Shown here: one piece after another, positions 61,982 through 64,000 of the stretch
Layout: each line of letters begins with the position of its first letter
How positions within the stretch are numbered: the first letter of the stretch is position 1
NCBI GenBank assembly: GCA_047633175.1
Contig: JBLIEQ010000008.1
Span: forward strand, 62,001 to 126,000
DNA length: 64,000 bases
Direction: 5' to 3'
From: Motiliproteus sp047633175
GTDB lineage: Bacteria > Pseudomonadota > Gammaproteobacteria > Pseudomonadales > Balneatricaceae
Translations under genes and position numbers: made by a program
Notes under the pieces: generated by a model
Database searches by the model: none
What the model was told of the DNA's origin: nothing
The model's input: the letters and a program-made list of their open reading frames with translations, nothing else

Positions 61982-63349
61982 ATGGAGATGCTCACCGAGC
62001 TGCTCAAGACCGTTAATGGCATTGTCTGGGGACCGATGATGCTGGTACTTATCCTGGGGGTAGGCCTGTTCCTGCAACTGGGTCTGAAACTGATGCCTCT
62101 TTTAAAAGTGGGCACCGGCTTCAAACTGTTGTGGCAAGGCCGGACGACTGAGGCTAGCGAGCAGCAAGAGGGTGAGATCTCCGCCTTCAATGCGCTGATG
62201 ACCTCCCTGTCCGCGACCGTCGGCACCGGTAATATCGCCGGTGTTGCCACCGCGATCTTCCTGGGTGGCCCCGGCGCGCTGTTCTGGATGTGGTGTACAG
62301 CCCTGGTCGGGATGGCTACCAAGTACTCCGAAGCGGTGTTGGCAGTGAAATACCGTGAAGTCGACGAGAAGGGCAACCATGTGGGCGGCCCTATGTATTA
62401 CATCAAGAACGGCCTGGGTAAAAAGTGGGCCTGGCTGGGCACGCTGTTCGCTATCTTCGGCACTATCGCAGGCTTCGGCATCGGCAACACCGTGCAAGCC
62501 AACTCGGTGGCCAACGTGATCGAATCCAGCTTCGGCGTGCCTATGTGGATCACTGGCATCGTGCTGATGGTGCTTACCGGTGCGGTACTGATCGGGGGCA
62601 TCAAGCGGATTGGTCATGTCGCCGGGATGCTGGTGCCCTTTATGGCGATCGCTTACCTGCTGGCAGGTCTGATCGTACTGGCCATTAACGCCGATGCCAT
62701 TCCCGCTGCGCTGGACCTGATCTTCACCCATGCCTTTACCGGAACTGCGGCCGAGGGTGGTTTTGCCGGTGCGGCAGTCTGGATGGCGATTCGTTTCGGT
62801 GTCGCCCGCGGCGTGTTCTCCAACGAAGCGGGTCTGGGTAGTGCGCCTATCGCACACGCCGCCGCCCGCACCAAGGATCCGGTACGTCAGGGTCTGATCG
62901 CGATGCTGGGGACCTTTATCGATACGCTGATCATCTGCTCCATCACCGGTCTGGTGATCATCACCTCCGGCCTCTGGACCGGTGGTGAATCGGGTGCGGA
63001 TCTGACCTCGGCAGCCTTTGCCGATGCGCTTCCAGGCGTAGGCAACTATCTGGTGGCGATCTCGCTGGCAGTCTTCGCCTTCACCACCATCCTGGGCTGG
63101 AGCCTGTACGGTGAGCGTTGTGCCGAGTACCTGTTCGGTGTCAAGATCGTCGTACCGTTCCGGATTCTGTGGATCCTGGCGGTTCCCGTGGGCACCGTCA
63201 TCAGCCTGGACTTCGTCTGGCTGCTGGCCGACACGCTGAATGCTATGATGGCGATCCCCAACCTGATAGCGCTGGCGCTGCTGAGCCCGGTCGTGTTTAA
63301 GTTGACCCGCGAGTACTTCGAGCGTCAGGCCCAGGCAGTCAAGCCCTAG
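61982..63349 (+). CDS. Sodium:alanine/glycine symporter (AGCS family)
   Basis: Inner-membrane Na+/amino acid symporter of 455 aa with about eleven membrane segments. Family signatures include SALMTSLSATVGTGNIAGVATAIFLGGPGALFWMW (split across segments), GGPMYYIKNGLG, and GVARGVFSNEAGLGSAPIAHAAA. Located between gcvP and gcvT on the same strand, it very probably imports glycine for the cleavage system. The last codons and stop (AVKP) are tandemly duplicated. Confidence 0.95.
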   Translation: MEMLTELLKTVNGIVWGPMMLVLILGVGLFLQLGLKLMPLLKVGTGFKLLWQGRTTEASEQQEGEISAFNALMTSLSATVGTGNIAGVATAIFLGGPGALFWMWCTALVGMATKYSEAVLAVKYREVDEKGNHVGGPMYYIKNGLGKKWAWLGTLFAIFGTIAGFGIGNTVQANSVANVIESSFGVPMWITGIVLMVLTGAVLIGGIKRIGHVAGMLVPFMAIAYLLAGLIVLAINADAIPAALDLIFTHAFTGTAAEGGFAGAAVWMAIRFGVARGVFSNEAGLGSAPIAHAAARTKDPVRQGLIAMLGTFIDTLIICSITGLVIITSGLWTGGESGADLTSAAFADALPGVGNYLVAISLAVFAFTTILGWSLYGERCAEYLFGVKIVVPFRILWILAVPVGTVISLDFVWLLADTLNAMMAIPNLIALALLSPVVFKLTREYFERQAQAVKP

Positions 63350-63366
63350 AAAGTCAAGCCCAAGAA
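63337..63366 (+). repeat. 15-bp tandem duplication across the symporter stop codon
   Basis: AGTCAAGCCCTAGAA (63337-63351) and AGTCAAGCCCAAGAA (63352-63366). The first contains the TAG stop. Confidence 0.8.
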
Positions 63367-63409
63367 AACCAGGGTCTGGAAATCAAGAACCTGGCAAAGC
63401 GATCGGTGC

Positions 63410-63431
63410 GCTGAGGGCCCGTGCCCTCAGC
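63410..63431 (+). terminator. Perfect 9-bp hairpin between agcS and gcvT
   Basis: GCTGAGGGC-ccgt-GCCCTCAGC. No U tract follows, so it may be an attenuator or an mRNA-stability hairpin rather than a full terminator. Confidence 0.4.
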
Positions 63432-63513
63432 CTCGGGATTTGTGCATAGACCGCCGCTATAACAGTGGTCTATTCAGAAACCCCACACCCAGAACTCATA
63501 TCAGGAAAGCATT

Positions 63514-64000
63514 ATGACTGAATCCAGCCAAACCCTGGCCAGAACCCCTCTTTATAACCTGCACCTGGAACTGGGTGGCAAGATGGTCCCCTTTGCAGGC
63601 TACGAAATGCCGGTTCAATACCCGCTGGGGGTTAAGAAAGAACACCTCCAGACCCGTGACAGCGCGGGCCTATTCGACGTCTCCCATATGGGTCAGGTGC
63701 TCCTCAGAGGCGCCAACGCCGCCGCCGCACTAGAGACGCTGGTGCCGGTCGACATCATCGACCTGCCGGTCGGCAAGCAGCGCTATGCGCTCTTCACCAA
63801 CGACCAGGGCGGCATCCAGGATGACCTGATGGTCAGCAACCTCGGTGACCGGCTGTTTGTGGTCGTCAATGCCGCCTGCAAGGAGCAAGACATCGCCCAT
63901 ATGCGCGCCAACCTAGGCGAGGGCGTTGAGATCGAAGTCTTGGAAGATCGCGCCCTGCTTGCCCTGCAAGGCCCGAAGGCTGCCGAGGCACTGGCCCGCA
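63514..64000 (+). CDS. gcvT: Glycine cleavage system T protein (aminomethyltransferase), partial
   Basis: Releases ammonia and transfers the methylene group to tetrahydrofolate. The first ~162 residues are visible: TPLYNLHLELGGKMVPFAGYEMPVQYP split by family residues, LFDVSHMGQVLLRG, and ALFTNDQGGIQDDLMVSN. ATG with AGGAAAG upstream. Cut by the window edge. It completes the T, H and P set. Confidence 0.96.
   Translation, partial: MTESSQTLARTPLYNLHLELGGKMVPFAGYEMPVQYPLGVKKEHLQTRDSAGLFDVSHMGQVLLRGANAAAALETLVPVDIIDLPVGKQRYALFTNDQGGIQDDLMVSNLGDRLFVVVNAACKEQDIAHMRANLGEGVEIEVLEDRALLALQGPKAAEALAR

Overview
The window looks like chromosomal DNA of a marine gammaproteobacterium of the Oceanospirillales/Pseudomonadales type. 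The evidence is gene order: nadB divergent from rpoE-rseA; the mla-ibaG-murA-hisGDC block divergent from yrbG-kdsD-lptCAB-rpoN-hpf-ptsN-rapZ-ptsO; and mreBCD-maf-rng-yhdP divergent from gatCAB. Genus cannot be fixed from sequence alone. No tRNA, rRNA or CRISPR array was seen.

Layout. 0-3.9 kb: sigma-E operon (rseA cut by the window edge), nadB, sdhE-ygfX. 4-9.3 kb: an OmpA-like lipoprotein, a small unknown gene, the B12 nucleotide-loop operon cobU-cobT-cobC-cobS, and zapG. 9.4-11.4 kb: a NIF3 protein and a DegS/AlgW-type protease, which is the expected site-1 protease for RseA. 11.6-19 kb: hisG-hisD-hisC, murA, ibaG and mlaF-E-D-B, all on the minus strand. 19.2-27.7 kb: yrbG, kdsD, lptC-A-B, rpoN, hpf, ptsN, rapZ, ptsO, darP. 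27.9-30.9 kb: yceI, cytochrome b561, a nitrilase-family amidase and an MBL-fold hydrolase. 31-40 kb: yhdP, rng, maf, mreD, mreC, mreB. 40-43.5 kb: gatCAB with a clear terminator. 43.5-52.3 kb is accessory: degenerate repeats, a secreted DUF3494 ice-binding protein, a YjiH transporter with a HutC regulator, a methyltransferase, a DksA-like zinc protein, an IS110/IS1111-type element, a secreted lectin-like protein and a VOC protein. 52.3-55 kb: a DUF6279 lipoprotein, an alpha/beta hydrolase and an XRE-cupin regulator. 55.2-64 kb: serine/glycine catabolism in the order sdaA-glyA-gcvH-gcvP-agcS-gcvT, with gcvT cut by the edge.

The most unusual property is structural. Many gene junctions carry degenerate tandem duplications of the neighbouring gene ends. 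nadB/ygfX has three copies of the NadB C-terminal tail. cobC/cobS and lptC/lptA have two copies of the overlapping stop/start. mreD/maf has three copies of the Maf N-terminus. Shorter 13-22 bp duplications occur across the stop codons of mlaB, agcS and the alpha/beta hydrolase, and micro-tandem repeats flank rpoN and follow glyA. Three of the long duplications create small chimeric ORFs still coupled by overlapping start/stop codons. Two other junctions show the reverse, loss of a normally conserved gene: mlaC between mlaD and mlaB, and kdsC between kdsD and lptC, where a coupled 20-codon ORF remains.

Other points of note are a MreC start that appears to be AUU, a ~70 bp MITE-like family with one copy carrying a nested palindromic element, a dispersed GGCTTCAGCC repeat family, and a glycine/alanine symporter inside the glycine-cleavage gene run.
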